From Rhizobium sp. BK376 (lineage in GTDB: Bacteria; Pseudomonadota; Alphaproteobacteria; Rhizobiales; Rhizobiaceae), in assembly GCF_004341625.1 (NCBI RefSeq), contig NZ_SLZG01000006.1, forward strand, positions 303,065 to 367,064: a stretch of DNA of 64,000 nucleotides, read 5' to 3'. The translations under genes were made by a program, and so were the position numbers. Shown here in pieces: positions 25,310 to 34,053 of this stretch. The notes beneath the pieces were generated by a model. That model was not told the DNA's origin. It ran no database searches and was given only the letters and a program-made list of their open reading frames with translations. The stretch's first letter is position 1. The number at the start of each line of letters is the position of its first letter.

Positions 25310-26353
25310 GTGAAACTCCTGTCCTCACTCGCAACCCTCAGTCTTGGAGTAGTCCTTATGACCCAACCTGCTCATGCGGCCCCGGCCGCGGCTACCGACC
25401 CTCGGATCGACCCCCAGGTTCGCTCCTTCCTTGCCGAGATCAACAAGGATCCGAGCCCGTTCTGGAAACTGCCTCAGCCGAAGCCTCAGGATATCCTGAC
25501 CGGTCTTCAGAACGCTACCCCAGTCGATGTCTCTGGGGTGACCACAACCGAGCAGACCATCACCCAGGATGGTCAGACCGTGAAGATCTACATCATGAAG
25601 CCCGAGCACATCACCGGCAAGCTCGGCGTGCTGCTTTTCATTCACGGTGGCGTCTGGATCGTCGGCAATTTTCAAAACCATCAGCGTCTGCTGCGCGATC
25701 TGGTGGTCGGCTCAGGCCAGGTCGGCGTCTTCGTCGAGTATACGTCCCTGCCTGAAGCACGCTTCCCGACACAGCTCGATCAATCCTATGCCGCGTTGAA
25801 ATGGGTGGCGGCTCACGCCGACGAGTTCGGCGCAGATGGTAGTCGGATCGCCGTCGCTGGCAATTCCGTGGGTGGCAACATGGCCGCAGCCCTGACGATC
25901 ATGGCCAAGGACCGTGGTGGCCCGAAGATCAGCTTCCAGGCTCTTCTTATCCCCGCGACCGACGCGAGCGTCGATACCGGCTCCTATCATGAATATGGCG
26001 AGGATCGCTTCCTGGCACGGGCATTCATGAAATATGGCTGGGATCTCTACGCGCCTGATGCCAAGACCCGCGACAACCCCTATGTATCGCCGCTGCGCGC
26101 CAGCATAGACCAGCTCAGGGGCCTGCCGCCGGCACTCGTTATCACCGCCGAGAACGATCCGCTGCGCGACGAGGGCGAGGCTTATGCCCGGAAGCTTAAG
26201 GAAGCCGGCGTGACCGTCGCCGCGGCCCGATATAACGGCACGATCCATGACTTCGTGCTGTTGAACGCTATCCGCAACGTACCTTCAACAGAGGCAGCGA
26301 TCGAACAGATCAATGACAATCTGCGTCGGTATCTCGAACCGGCAACGCATTGA
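25310..26353 (+). CDS. Secreted alpha/beta-hydrolase (HSL/GDXG-type esterase)
   Basis: An exported esterase-like alpha/beta-hydrolase, 347 residues from the chosen start. A Sec signal peptide (KLLSSLATLSLGVVLMTQPAHA) precedes the mature part. The oxyanion-hole motif HGGVW lies near residue 110, the nucleophile elbow GNSVGG has Ser186, the acid is in ENDPLRDEGEA and the catalytic His in GTIHDF. I favour the GTG at 25310, which has GGGGAGA six bases upstream and starts the signal peptide cleanly; ATGs at 25274 and 25277 are in frame alternatives. A GC-rich hairpin follows the stop. The substrate is probably a short-chain or acetylated ester, by family. Confidence 0.88.
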   Translation: MKLLSSLATLSLGVVLMTQPAHAAPAAATDPRIDPQVRSFLAEINKDPSPFWKLPQPKPQDILTGLQNATPVDVSGVTTTEQTITQDGQTVKIYIMKPEHITGKLGVLLFIHGGVWIVGNFQNHQRLLRDLVVGSGQVGVFVEYTSLPEARFPTQLDQSYAALKWVAAHADEFGADGSRIAVAGNSVGGNMAAALTIMAKDRGGPKISFQALLIPATDASVDTGSYHEYGEDRFLARAFMKYGWDLYAPDAKTRDNPYVSPLRASIDQLRGLPPALVITAENDPLRDEGEAYARKLKEAGVTVAAARYNGTIHDFVLLNAIRNVPSTEAAIEQINDNLRRYLEPATH

Positions 26354-26682
26354 TTGATGCGGCGACGCGGCGCGCTCCTGTCGCCGCGTCGCCGAGCAAG
26401 ACCGGTAACCCGTTGCTGGAACGTTGCCGCCGTTTGCTCAGCCAACCATTCCCCAAGCCAGGCAACATCTCCGTCACCTCTGTAACGGCGACACGGCCAA
26501 AGAAAGTCCACGCGGTATCCGTGTGCAGCGCAACAACGATTGCCGCTTGCAATGTTTATAAAAATGGATATCACTAAACACATTGCTAAACATGAGAGTT
26601 GAGGAGTTCATGTAGGCATTCTCTGACATTGGTGGACTTGCGTGGTCGGCGGGGAGCCGGCCTTTGGTTCTGGGAGGAACTC
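26354..26682. other. Intergenic region before the CUT1/Dha operon
   Basis: About 330 bases. It starts with the hairpin at 26360-26394 and ends in an AT-rich stretch (26550-26610) that probably holds the promoter of the long operon beginning at 26683; a weak TTGCAA/TATCAC pair is present near 26547-26574. No gene seen. Confidence 0.45.
26360..26394 (+). terminator. GC-rich hairpin after the hydrolase gene
   Basis: Perfect 13-bp stem CGGCGACGCGGCG/CGCCGCGTCGCCG with a 9-base loop, seven bases after the stop codon. There is no T-tract, so it may stabilise the 3' end or act only as a weak terminator. Confidence 0.6.
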
Positions 26683-28008
26683 ATGCAGAAGACATTGAAA
26701 GCCCTTCTCGGGCTGGCCTCGGCGTTTATGATGTCGTTGGCGCTGCCCAATATCGCAAAAGCCGATCAATTGACGCTGTGCTGGGCCGCCTGGGATCCTG
26801 CAAACGCACTCGTCGAGCTGTCGAAAGACTTCACCGCCAAGACCGGAACGGAAATGAAATTCGAGTTTGTCCCGTGGACGAGCTACGCGGATCGTTTCCT
26901 CAACGAGTTGAACTCACATGGAAAACTCTGCGACCTGATCATCGGCGACAGCCAGTGGATCGGTGGCGCGGCAGAGAACGGCCAGTACGTCAAGCTGAAC
27001 GACTTCTTCGACAAGGAAGGCATCAAGATGGATGACTTCGTGCCGGCGACAGTGGTTGGCTATTCGGAATGGCCAAAGAACACGCCGAATTACTGGGCGC
27101 TGCCAGCCATGGGCGACGTGGTTGGCTGGACCTACCGCAAGGACTGGTTCGAGCGGCCGGAACTGAAGAAGGAATTCAAGGAGAAGTATGGTCGAGATCT
27201 CGCTGCTCCGAAGACCTATGATGAGCTGAAGCAGATAGCCGAATTCTTCCAGAAGCGCCAAATCGACGGCAAGACCGTCTACGGCGCTTCGATCTACACC
27301 GAGCGCGGCTCTGAAGGCATCACCATGGGTGTGACGAACGTGCTGTACGACTGGGGCTTCCAGTACGACAACCCTGACAAGCCTTATGAAATGAATGGCT
27401 TCGTCAATTCTCCTGATGCGGTGAAAGGTCTGGAATTCTACAAATCGCTCTATGATTGCTGCACCCCGCCCGGCAGTTCCAACGTCTACATGGTGGAATC
27501 CGCGGATGCCTTCAAATCCGGCCAGGTCGCGATGCAGATGAACTTCGCATTCACTTGGCCCGGTCTCTACAAGGATGAGAAGGTCGGCGGCGACAGGATC
27601 GGCTTCTTCCCCAACCCGGCTGAAAAGAAGCATTTCGCCCAGCTTGGCGGACAGGGCATCTCTGTTGTCTCCTATTCCGACAAGAAGGACGCCGCACTGC
27701 AATACATCAAGTGGTTCGCCCAGCCTGACGTCCAGGCCAAATGGTGGAAACTCGGCGGCTATTCCTGCCTGAAATCAGTCGTGAACGCCCCGGACTTTGC
27801 ATCCAGTCAGCCCTACGCCCAGGCATTCCTCGACTCGATGGCAATCGTGAAGGATTTCTGGGCCGAGCCGAGCTACGCAACCCTTCTCCAGGATATGCAG
27901 AAGCGTGTCCATAACTATGTCGTGGCCGGCAACGGCACCGCCAAGGAGGCGCTCGACGGCCTGGTGAAGGATTGGACTGAGGTCTTCAAGGACGACGGCA
28001 AGATATAG
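26683..28008 (+). CDS. CUT1-type sugar/polyol ABC substrate-binding protein
   Basis: Periplasmic receptor of 441 residues (SBP_bac_1 fold). The Sec signal peptide is residues 1-29 (MQKTLKALLGLASAFMMSLA..., ending NIAKADQ). The mature protein begins LTLCWAAWDPANALVELSKD and carries LCDLIIGDSQWIGGAAENGQ near residue 85 and FKSGQVAMQMNFAFTWPGLY near 280, both as expected for polyol and glycerol-type receptors. The start is the ATG at 26683 directly after GGGAGGAACTC. It is the first gene of a long plus-strand run that continues through importer and dihydroxyacetone kinase genes. Ligand inferred as a small polyol or ketose; not proven. Confidence 0.9.
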   Translation: MQKTLKALLGLASAFMMSLALPNIAKADQLTLCWAAWDPANALVELSKDFTAKTGTEMKFEFVPWTSYADRFLNELNSHGKLCDLIIGDSQWIGGAAENGQYVKLNDFFDKEGIKMDDFVPATVVGYSEWPKNTPNYWALPAMGDVVGWTYRKDWFERPELKKEFKEKYGRDLAAPKTYDELKQIAEFFQKRQIDGKTVYGASIYTERGSEGITMGVTNVLYDWGFQYDNPDKPYEMNGFVNSPDAVKGLEFYKSLYDCCTPPGSSNVYMVESADAFKSGQVAMQMNFAFTWPGLYKDEKVGGDRIGFFPNPAEKKHFAQLGGQGISVVSYSDKKDAALQYIKWFAQPDVQAKWWKLGGYSCLKSVVNAPDFASSQPYAQAFLDSMAIVKDFWAEPSYATLLQDMQKRVHNYVVAGNGTAKEALDGLVKDWTEVFKDDGKI

Positions 28009-28130
28009 TGTCCGGCTGGACGCACCGCATCCTTGCCAGAATGGCGGCCCGAATCGCCAAGACTGCCGGGCCGCCACCTGTCTCACATACGCAAAGACCG
28101 GGTGACATCTTGAACATTTCCTCTTCTTCC

Positions 28131-29078
28131 ATGGTCGAGAAGGCAGCAGACGCCACGGCAAGGGCGACGCCCACATCGGTCGCTCATCGCGTCCGCGGCC
28201 TGTCAGATCGAGCGATCGCCTGGGTGTTTATCGCCCCAACCATCATCCTTCTTCTCGCCATCAACATTTTCCCGCTCATCTGGGCGATCTACCTCTCGTT
28301 CACGAACTACCGTGCCAACCGCCCAAATGCGCCGGTTCAGAATGTAGGTTTGAGCAATTACGAGCGCGTTCTGACCGACCCCGATATCTGGCAGGCCATG
28401 CAGACGACGGCGCACTTCGTGTTCTGGACGATCCTGCTGCAGACGGTGATCGGCTTTACGCTCGCTTATCTCATCGACCGCAAGTTTCGCGGCCATGCAT
28501 TCTGGACGACGCTGATCCTGATCCCGATGATGCTGTCGCCGGCTGTCGTCGGCAACTTCTGGCGCTTTCTTTACGAACCGCAGATCGGTCTCTTCGCCTA
28601 CGCCGTTTCGCTCGTCACCGGAATTCCGACAGCCGACATCCAGATGCTCGGCAGCGTCTCGCTGGCACCCTGGGCAATCATCATCGTCGACACCTGGATG
28701 TGGACGCCCTACGTCATGCTGATCTGCCTGGCGGGTCTGCGTTCCATCCCCGACTACATCTATGAGGCCGCGGAGGTCGACCGCGCCTCCGCATGGCGGC
28801 AATTCTGGTCGATCACCGTGCCGATGGCCCTGCCCTTCATCATGCTCGCCGTGCTGTTCCGCGGCATCGAAAATTTCAAGATGTTCGACATGGTCACCCT
28901 GTTGACGGGCGGCGGTCCGGGCTCGACCACGGAGGTTGCCTCCATCACCTTGAAGCGCGCCGCCTTCGAGAGCTGGGCGACCGGACGGGCGTCGGCATTC
29001 GCCATCGTCCTCTTCGTCGCCGTCTTCGGCCTTGCGAACATCTATGTCAAAGCGCTCAACAAGGTGAAGCAACGATGA
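28131..29078 (+). CDS. CUT1-type ABC transporter permease (MalF/UgpA-like)
   Basis: Inner-membrane permease with six predicted helices. From the ATG at 28131 it has 315 residues, a usual length. In-frame upstream starts (GTG at 28008, TTG at 28110) are possible and the true start is uncertain; none has a strong Shine-Dalgarno. The first helix contains AWVFIAPTIILLLAINIFP, and the EAA loop near residue 220 reads YEAAEVDRASAWRQFWSI. The stop overlaps the next permease start (ATGA), so the two are translationally coupled. Confidence 0.9.
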   Translation: MVEKAADATARATPTSVAHRVRGLSDRAIAWVFIAPTIILLLAINIFPLIWAIYLSFTNYRANRPNAPVQNVGLSNYERVLTDPDIWQAMQTTAHFVFWTILLQTVIGFTLAYLIDRKFRGHAFWTTLILIPMMLSPAVVGNFWRFLYEPQIGLFAYAVSLVTGIPTADIQMLGSVSLAPWAIIIVDTWMWTPYVMLICLAGLRSIPDYIYEAAEVDRASAWRQFWSITVPMALPFIMLAVLFRGIENFKMFDMVTLLTGGGPGSTTEVASITLKRAAFESWATGRASAFAIVLFVAVFGLANIYVKALNKVKQR

Positions 29079-30028
29079 GCTCCGTCACCTCAGCCCATTC
29101 GGTCGTCGAGCCGAGCCCGACCAGCAAGCGCATCGCTGGCGCCATCGTGATCCTCTACGCCCTGATCACGATGATCCCACTCATCTGGATTTTTTTGACG
29201 AGTATCAAATCTCCGCCTGACTCCATCAGTTATCCTCCGAAAATCGTCTTTACGCCGACGCTGGAAGGCTATTGCAACCTTCTGACGACGAGAACGCGCC
29301 AGACGCCAGAATATATCGCGGCGCTGCCCGCACCAAGCGGCACCTGCGACGAGGTCACGCGCAAGCGAAACATGGTGATTGCCGGCCCCTCGAATTTCCT
29401 GCCGCGCTTTGCCAATTCGCTGGTGATTGCCTTCGGCTCGACCTTCCTTGCCGTCTCGCTGGGGACGCTCGCGGCCTACGGCTTCTCCCGCTTCAGGGTA
29501 CCGCTTGCCGACGATCTTCTGTTCTTCATTCTGTCGACGCGCATGATGCCGCCGATCGCGGTCGCAATCCCGATCTATCTGATGTATCGCGAGCTCGGTC
29601 TTTCCGACACTGCCGTCGGGATGATCCTGCTTTACACCGCGGTCAACGTCTCGCTAGCGGTCTGGCTGCTCAAGGGTTTCATCGACGAGATCCCGCGGGA
29701 ATACGAGGAAGCCGCGATGATCGACGGCTACACCCGGATGCAGGCCTTCTGGAAAGTCGTCCTGCCGCAGGCGACGACCGGCATCGCCGCAACCGCGATC
29801 TTCTGCCTGATCTTTGCCTGGAACGAATATGCCTTCGCAGCATTGCTGACCTCGGGTGAGGCCCAGACGGCGCCGCCCTTCATCCCGACCATCATCGGGG
29901 AAGGCGGACAGGACTGGCCGGCAGTCGCTGCGGGAACGACGATCTTCCTGATCCCGATCCTCGTCTTCACCATTCTCCTGCGCAAGCAGCTCTTGCGTGG
30001 CATCACTTTCGGAGCGGTTCGCAAATGA
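29075..30028 (+). CDS. CUT1-type ABC transporter permease (MalG/UgpE-like)
   Basis: Second inner-membrane permease, 317 residues. The first helix is AGAIVILYALITMIPLIWIF and the EAA loop is YEEAAMIDGYTRMQAFWKVV. There is an unusually long periplasmic insert between helices 1 and 2 (about residues 55-105), with a Cys pair (YCNLL and GTCDEV) that could form a disulfide. Its start overlaps the upstream stop and its stop overlaps the start of the small membrane protein, both as ATGA. Confidence 0.92.
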   Translation: MSSVTSAHSVVEPSPTSKRIAGAIVILYALITMIPLIWIFLTSIKSPPDSISYPPKIVFTPTLEGYCNLLTTRTRQTPEYIAALPAPSGTCDEVTRKRNMVIAGPSNFLPRFANSLVIAFGSTFLAVSLGTLAAYGFSRFRVPLADDLLFFILSTRMMPPIAVAIPIYLMYRELGLSDTAVGMILLYTAVNVSLAVWLLKGFIDEIPREYEEAAMIDGYTRMQAFWKVVLPQATTGIAATAIFCLIFAWNEYAFAALLTSGEAQTAPPFIPTIIGEGGQDWPAVAAGTTIFLIPILVFTILLRKQLLRGITFGAVRK

Positions 30029-30240
30029 CGCATCTCATCGAAACACCGCGCCCACCTACCCGCCCGAAGCGCCCCTTCTTCCTGCGTCGTGGCCCGATGG
30101 AGAACATCGCAACCACGCTGATTGCGATCGGCTTCCTCATGCTCTTCCAGCCGTTTCTGCTGGCGCTCTACACCTACTCACTGGTGACCCTGCTTGCGGG
30201 CACGGCCATGTTCATCATCGTCTCGAAGTTTCCGGAGTGA
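30025..30240 (+). CDS. Small two-helix membrane protein of the transporter operon
   Basis: A 71-residue protein I do not recognise by family. It has a basic, proline-rich N-terminus (TPRPPTRPKRPFFLRRGP) and two hydrophobic helices (about residues 29-50 and 52-66). Its start overlaps the permease stop by ATGA and the ATPase gene begins three bases after it, so it is certainly inside the importer operon. The rhizobial glycerol importer operon glpSTPQUV also has a small membrane protein gene (glpU) next to its permeases. By position this could be an analogous accessory or assembly subunit, but the sequence similarity is not established. Confidence 0.75.
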   Translation: MTHLIETPRPPTRPKRPFFLRRGPMENIATTLIAIGFLMLFQPFLLALYTYSLVTLLAGTAMFIIVSKFPE

Positions 30241-30243
30241 GCC

Positions 30244-31341
30244 ATGGCGGACATCAGAATAGAAAATCTCCGCAAGCAGTTTGGCAGCTTTGTCGCCGTG
30301 CAGGATTCGAGCTTCGTCATCCATGACGGCGAGTTCCTGGCACTGCTCGGCCCCTCGGGCTGCGGCAAAACGACAACGCTTCGCATGATCGCCGGTCTTG
30401 AGCTGCCGACCAGCGGAAAGATTTATCTTGATGGCGAGGACGTCACCTTCAACCGGGCCAGCGCCCGCGACATTGCCTTCGTTTTCCAGCTTTTTGCGCT
30501 CTATCCGCACATGAACGTGCGCAAGAACATCGGCTTTCCGCTCCTGTCGCAAGGAATGCCGAAGTCGCAGATTCGCCAGCGCGTTGAGGAAACCGCGCGG
30601 CTACTCCAGATTGATCACATCCTGAACCGTTCCGTCTCCGGACTTGCCGGCGGCGACCGCCAGCGCGTGGCTCTCGGGCGCGCAATCGTGCGTCGCCCGA
30701 AGTGCTTCCTGATGGATGAACCCCTTGGAACGCTAGACGCGGAATTCCGCGAAGTGATGGTCCATGAGCTGCGCGAACTGCATAACCGCATCCATGCCAC
30801 GACGGTTTACGTGACGCATGATCAGCACGAGGCGATGGCCATGGCCGACAAGATCGCCGTCATGAACCATGGTGTCATCGAGCAGTTCGGCACGCCGCAG
30901 GAAATCTACAGCAAGCCGGCCACCATGTATGTCGCGGATTTTATCGGCTCGCCGCCGATGAATTTCATGCGCTTCACCTCCGGCCTTAAGAGTGGCGCAC
31001 GCTCGATCTCGCTAGACGGAGCCGATGTCAGTATTCCCGAGGTGCACCAGGATCTCGCCGAGGCCGAATTGGCGCTTGGCGTCAGGCCGGAACATATTCG
31101 CTTCAGCGACACCTCTCCCTTGCGGGGGGCGGTCTACGGCAGCGAATACCTCGGAACCAATCAGGTCGTGGCAATCGAGACGTCGAGCGGCGTCATCAAG
31201 GCTCGGGTTCCAGCAAACCGCAACTTCCGCATCGGTGAGACGGTCGGTCTTGAGTTCAATCCGGCCAAGCTCGCGCTGTTCGATTGCAAGTCCGGCCGCG
31301 CCGTTGCTTCGGCACTCTACTCGGAGGCTGCACATGGCTGA
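30244..31341 (+). CDS. CUT1-type ABC transporter ATPase, first of two (GlpS-like)
   Basis: A 365-residue ATPase of the MalK/UgpC group. Walker A GPSGCGKTT starts near residue 37, the Q-loop is FVFQLFALYPH, Walker B is CFLMDEPLGTLD and the switch histidine is in VTHDQHEAMAMAD. A C-terminal TOBE-type domain (about residues 240-365) follows. The ABC signature is changed to LAGGDRQ instead of LSGGQ-like, which may lower ATPase activity at one of the two composite sites. It overlaps the second ATPase by eight bases. Two different ATPases in one operon suggest a heterodimer, as in the rhizobial GlpS/GlpT system. Confidence 0.92.
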   Translation: MADIRIENLRKQFGSFVAVQDSSFVIHDGEFLALLGPSGCGKTTTLRMIAGLELPTSGKIYLDGEDVTFNRASARDIAFVFQLFALYPHMNVRKNIGFPLLSQGMPKSQIRQRVEETARLLQIDHILNRSVSGLAGGDRQRVALGRAIVRRPKCFLMDEPLGTLDAEFREVMVHELRELHNRIHATTVYVTHDQHEAMAMADKIAVMNHGVIEQFGTPQEIYSKPATMYVADFIGSPPMNFMRFTSGLKSGARSISLDGADVSIPEVHQDLAEAELALGVRPEHIRFSDTSPLRGAVYGSEYLGTNQVVAIETSSGVIKARVPANRNFRIGETVGLEFNPAKLALFDCKSGRAVASALYSEAAHG

Positions 31342-32341
31342 CGTTGTTCTCAAGGACCTTAGCAAGCGTTTTGGCGACATACAGGCTCTCGCCGATCTAA
31401 ACCTTTCCATCCGTGACGGTGAGTTCGTCGTCCTGCTCGGGCCGACGGGCGCCGGCAAGACGACAACATTGAGGCTTATTGCGGGGCTGGAACGCCCCGA
31501 TAGCGGACGCATCGAAATCGGCGGACGCAATGTCGGGAGCCAAGCGCCCGCCGAAAGGGACGTCGCGTTCGTCTTCCAGCAATATTCGCTCTATCCGCAT
31601 ATGACGGTTTACGACAACCTTGCCTTTCCCCTGCGGGCGCCGGTCCGCAAGCTCTCGAGCGAGGAGATCGACCGACGCGTCCGGGAAATCGCGCACATGG
31701 TCAGGATCGACCACAAGCTGGAGAACCGCTCGACACGTCTGTCGGGCGGCGAGATGCAGCGCGTCGCGATCGGCCGGGCGCTGGTGCGCCGACCCGCTAT
31801 CTATCTCATGGACGAGCCGCTCTCTTCGCTCGACGCGAAGCTGCGGGCGGAACTTCGCCTGGAACTAAAGCGTATCCAGAAGGAGCTTGGTTCGACCTTG
31901 CTTTATGTAACCCATGACCAGGTAGAAGCCATGACGATGGCGGATCGGATAGGCATCGTTGCCGAAGGAAGGCTGCTGCAAGTCGGAACGCCACGCGAGA
32001 TTTACGGAAATCCGGCCAATCTTCATGTTGCCGCACGGCTTGGGCAGCCGCACATCAACCTCTTGCCAACCGATCTTCTTCCCGGCGCCAATCCGCCGCC
32101 AGGAACCAGGACGATCGGCGCGCGCACCGAACATCTGGAAATCATCATCGATCAGAACGCCAATGCCAAAATAGACTGGATCGAGCACCTGGGGGACCAG
32201 AACCACCTTCACATCAAGGTGCGAGACCACAAGCTTGTTACACTTGCCGATCCGTATCTCGCGATCCAGCCAGGTGATCGGATCAGCCTGACACTGCGTG
32301 ATCCGCTCTATTTCGATGCCAGCGGCCAGCGCCTTGGATGA
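31334..32341 (+). CDS. CUT1-type ABC transporter ATPase, second of two (GlpT/UgpC-like)
   Basis: A 335-residue ATPase with all consensus motifs: Walker A GPTGAGKTTT near residue 37, Q-loop FVFQQYSLYPH, signature RLSGGEMQRVAIG, Walker B IYLMDEPLSSLD and switch VTHDQVEAMTMAD. A C-terminal TOBE domain occupies residues 235-335. The start ATG lies inside the end of the preceding ATPase gene. It probably pairs with that protein, whose signature motif is degenerate, giving one canonical and one variant ATP site. The kinase operon begins 49 bases downstream. Confidence 0.93.
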   Translation: MADVVLKDLSKRFGDIQALADLNLSIRDGEFVVLLGPTGAGKTTTLRLIAGLERPDSGRIEIGGRNVGSQAPAERDVAFVFQQYSLYPHMTVYDNLAFPLRAPVRKLSSEEIDRRVREIAHMVRIDHKLENRSTRLSGGEMQRVAIGRALVRRPAIYLMDEPLSSLDAKLRAELRLELKRIQKELGSTLLYVTHDQVEAMTMADRIGIVAEGRLLQVGTPREIYGNPANLHVAARLGQPHINLLPTDLLPGANPPPGTRTIGARTEHLEIIIDQNANAKIDWIEHLGDQNHLHIKVRDHKLVTLADPYLAIQPGDRISLTLRDPLYFDASGQRLG

Positions 32342-32390
32342 AAAACGGAACGAAACAAACAACGGCAGAATAAACGACGGGTCTCACTCC

Positions 32391-34031
32391 ATGAAACATT
32401 TCTTCAATCGCCGAGAAACCATCGTCACCGAAGCCTTGGACGGCCTGCTCCTGACGAGCGGCCCGGGCCATCTTGCTCGCCTGGACACCTTCCCCGAGAT
32501 CAAGGTGATCCTGCGGGCGGACTGGGACAAATCGAAGGTTGCAATCATCTCCGGCGGCGGCGCCGGGCACGAGCCCTCGCATGCAGGCTTCGTCGGCAGA
32601 GGTATGCTCACCGCAGCGGTATCGGGTGAAATCTTTGCCTCGCCAAGCGTCGATGCCGTGCTTACGGCAATCCGCGCCGTGACGGGTCCCAAGGGTGCGT
32701 TGCTTGTCGTCAAGAACTACACGGGTGACCGACTGAACTTCGGCCTTGCGGCGGAGAAGGCCCGTGCCGAGGGCTTCGACGTCGAGATGGCGATTGTTGC
32801 CGATGACATCGCAATTCCCGAAATCAATCAGCCTCGCGGCGTTGCCGGTACGCTCTTCGTACATAAGATCGCAGGATATTACGCCGAAGCCGGAGCAGAC
32901 CTAAGGACAGTCGCTGCGCAGGCGATGGAAGCAGCAAGCGATATCATCTCGCTCGGCATGTCGCTATCGACCTGTAGCGTACCGGGGCAGGCGCATGAGG
33001 ATCGGCTGGGCGATAACGAGGGAGAACTCGGTCTCGGCATCCACGGCGAGCCAGGGGTTGAGCGCATTGCGCTGCAGCCGGTTGCCGATCTCGTCGCTAC
33101 TATGGTCGAGCGGCTGGCCGCCAAGCTGGATAGTGCGCATCGGCATGCTTTGCTGATCAACAACCTCGGTGCCGTGCCGCCACTTGAGATGGGCGTGATA
33201 GCCGGCGCGGTGCTGTCGTCTCCCTTAAGCCGCCCCGTGCGACTTATCATCGGACCGGCGCCGATGATGACCGCACTCAACATGAACGGCTTCTCGCTTT
33301 CCCTGATCCGTCTGGACGCCGCCCGTGAAGTTGCGCTGAAGGCCGCGGTCGCTCCGCACGCCTGGCCACCGGCAATCGAAAGGCACGAGATCGCCATCGT
33401 TCCCGCCCCTCAAAAAGCGCTTGCACGGAACGAAGCGACGTCGGCCAGCGATGACCAGCCGAATCGTCATCTCCTGACGACAGTTTGCGAGCATCTGATT
33501 TCCCAAGAAGAAGAGTTGAATCGGTTGGATAGCCGCGTGGGCGATGGCGACACCGGTTCCACGGTTGCGACAGGGGCCCGCAGCATTCTCTCCCGCATGG
33601 ACACGCTGCCGCTGAAGGACCCTGCGGCCACGATGGCCGCGATCGGCGAGATCCTGAGCACGAGCATGGGCGGCTCCAGCGGCGTACTGCTCTCGATCTT
33701 CTTTACCGCGGCATCCAAGGCTATGGCCGGAAGGAAAGATATCGCTGCTGCCCTGCTTGCCGGACTTGATCGGATGACGTTCTATGGAGGAGCCGGTGTC
33801 GGCGACCGCACGATGGTCGACGCGCTGACCCCGGCATTGGCAGCCCTGACGTCGGGAGATCTCGCGGCTGCGGCGAGAGCGGCGGCAGCGGGTGCGGAAT
33901 CGACGAAGGCAATGCGAAAGGCAAAAGCAGGACGAGCCTCCTATGTTGGCGAGAGGGATCTGGAGGGAGTACCTGATCCAGGCGCGGTGGCTGTGGCGGG
34001 TGTATTCGAAATGGTGGCATCACTGGCATGA
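32391..34031 (+). CDS. Fused dihydroxyacetone kinase (DhaK-DhaL domains, ATP-type)
   Basis: A 546-residue kinase with a DhaK substrate domain (about 1-330) joined to a DhaL nucleotide domain (about 355-546). DhaK residues known from E. coli are all present: SGGGAGHEP (Gly/His of the substrate site), VKNYTGDRLNFG (Lys/Asp) and GLGIHGEPG with His218, which binds the ketone covalently. The DhaL domain has DSRVGDGDTGST, the metal-binding form found in ATP-dependent single-chain DHA kinases such as the Citrobacter enzyme. It phosphorylates dihydroxyacetone or a related short ketose such as erythrulose. Start ATG at 32391; a longer frame from 32298 would run into the ATPase gene. Confidence 0.92.
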   Translation: MKHFFNRRETIVTEALDGLLLTSGPGHLARLDTFPEIKVILRADWDKSKVAIISGGGAGHEPSHAGFVGRGMLTAAVSGEIFASPSVDAVLTAIRAVTGPKGALLVVKNYTGDRLNFGLAAEKARAEGFDVEMAIVADDIAIPEINQPRGVAGTLFVHKIAGYYAEAGADLRTVAAQAMEAASDIISLGMSLSTCSVPGQAHEDRLGDNEGELGLGIHGEPGVERIALQPVADLVATMVERLAAKLDSAHRHALLINNLGAVPPLEMGVIAGAVLSSPLSRPVRLIIGPAPMMTALNMNGFSLSLIRLDAAREVALKAAVAPHAWPPAIERHEIAIVPAPQKALARNEATSASDDQPNRHLLTTVCEHLISQEEELNRLDSRVGDGDTGSTVATGARSILSRMDTLPLKDPAATMAAIGEILSTSMGGSSGVLLSIFFTAASKAMAGRKDIAAALLAGLDRMTFYGGAGVGDRTMVDALTPALAALTSGDLAAAARAAAAGAESTKAMRKAKAGRASYVGERDLEGVPDPGAVAVAGVFEMVASLA

Positions 34032-34053
34032 GCAGGCTCTGGGAGGATTTTGG

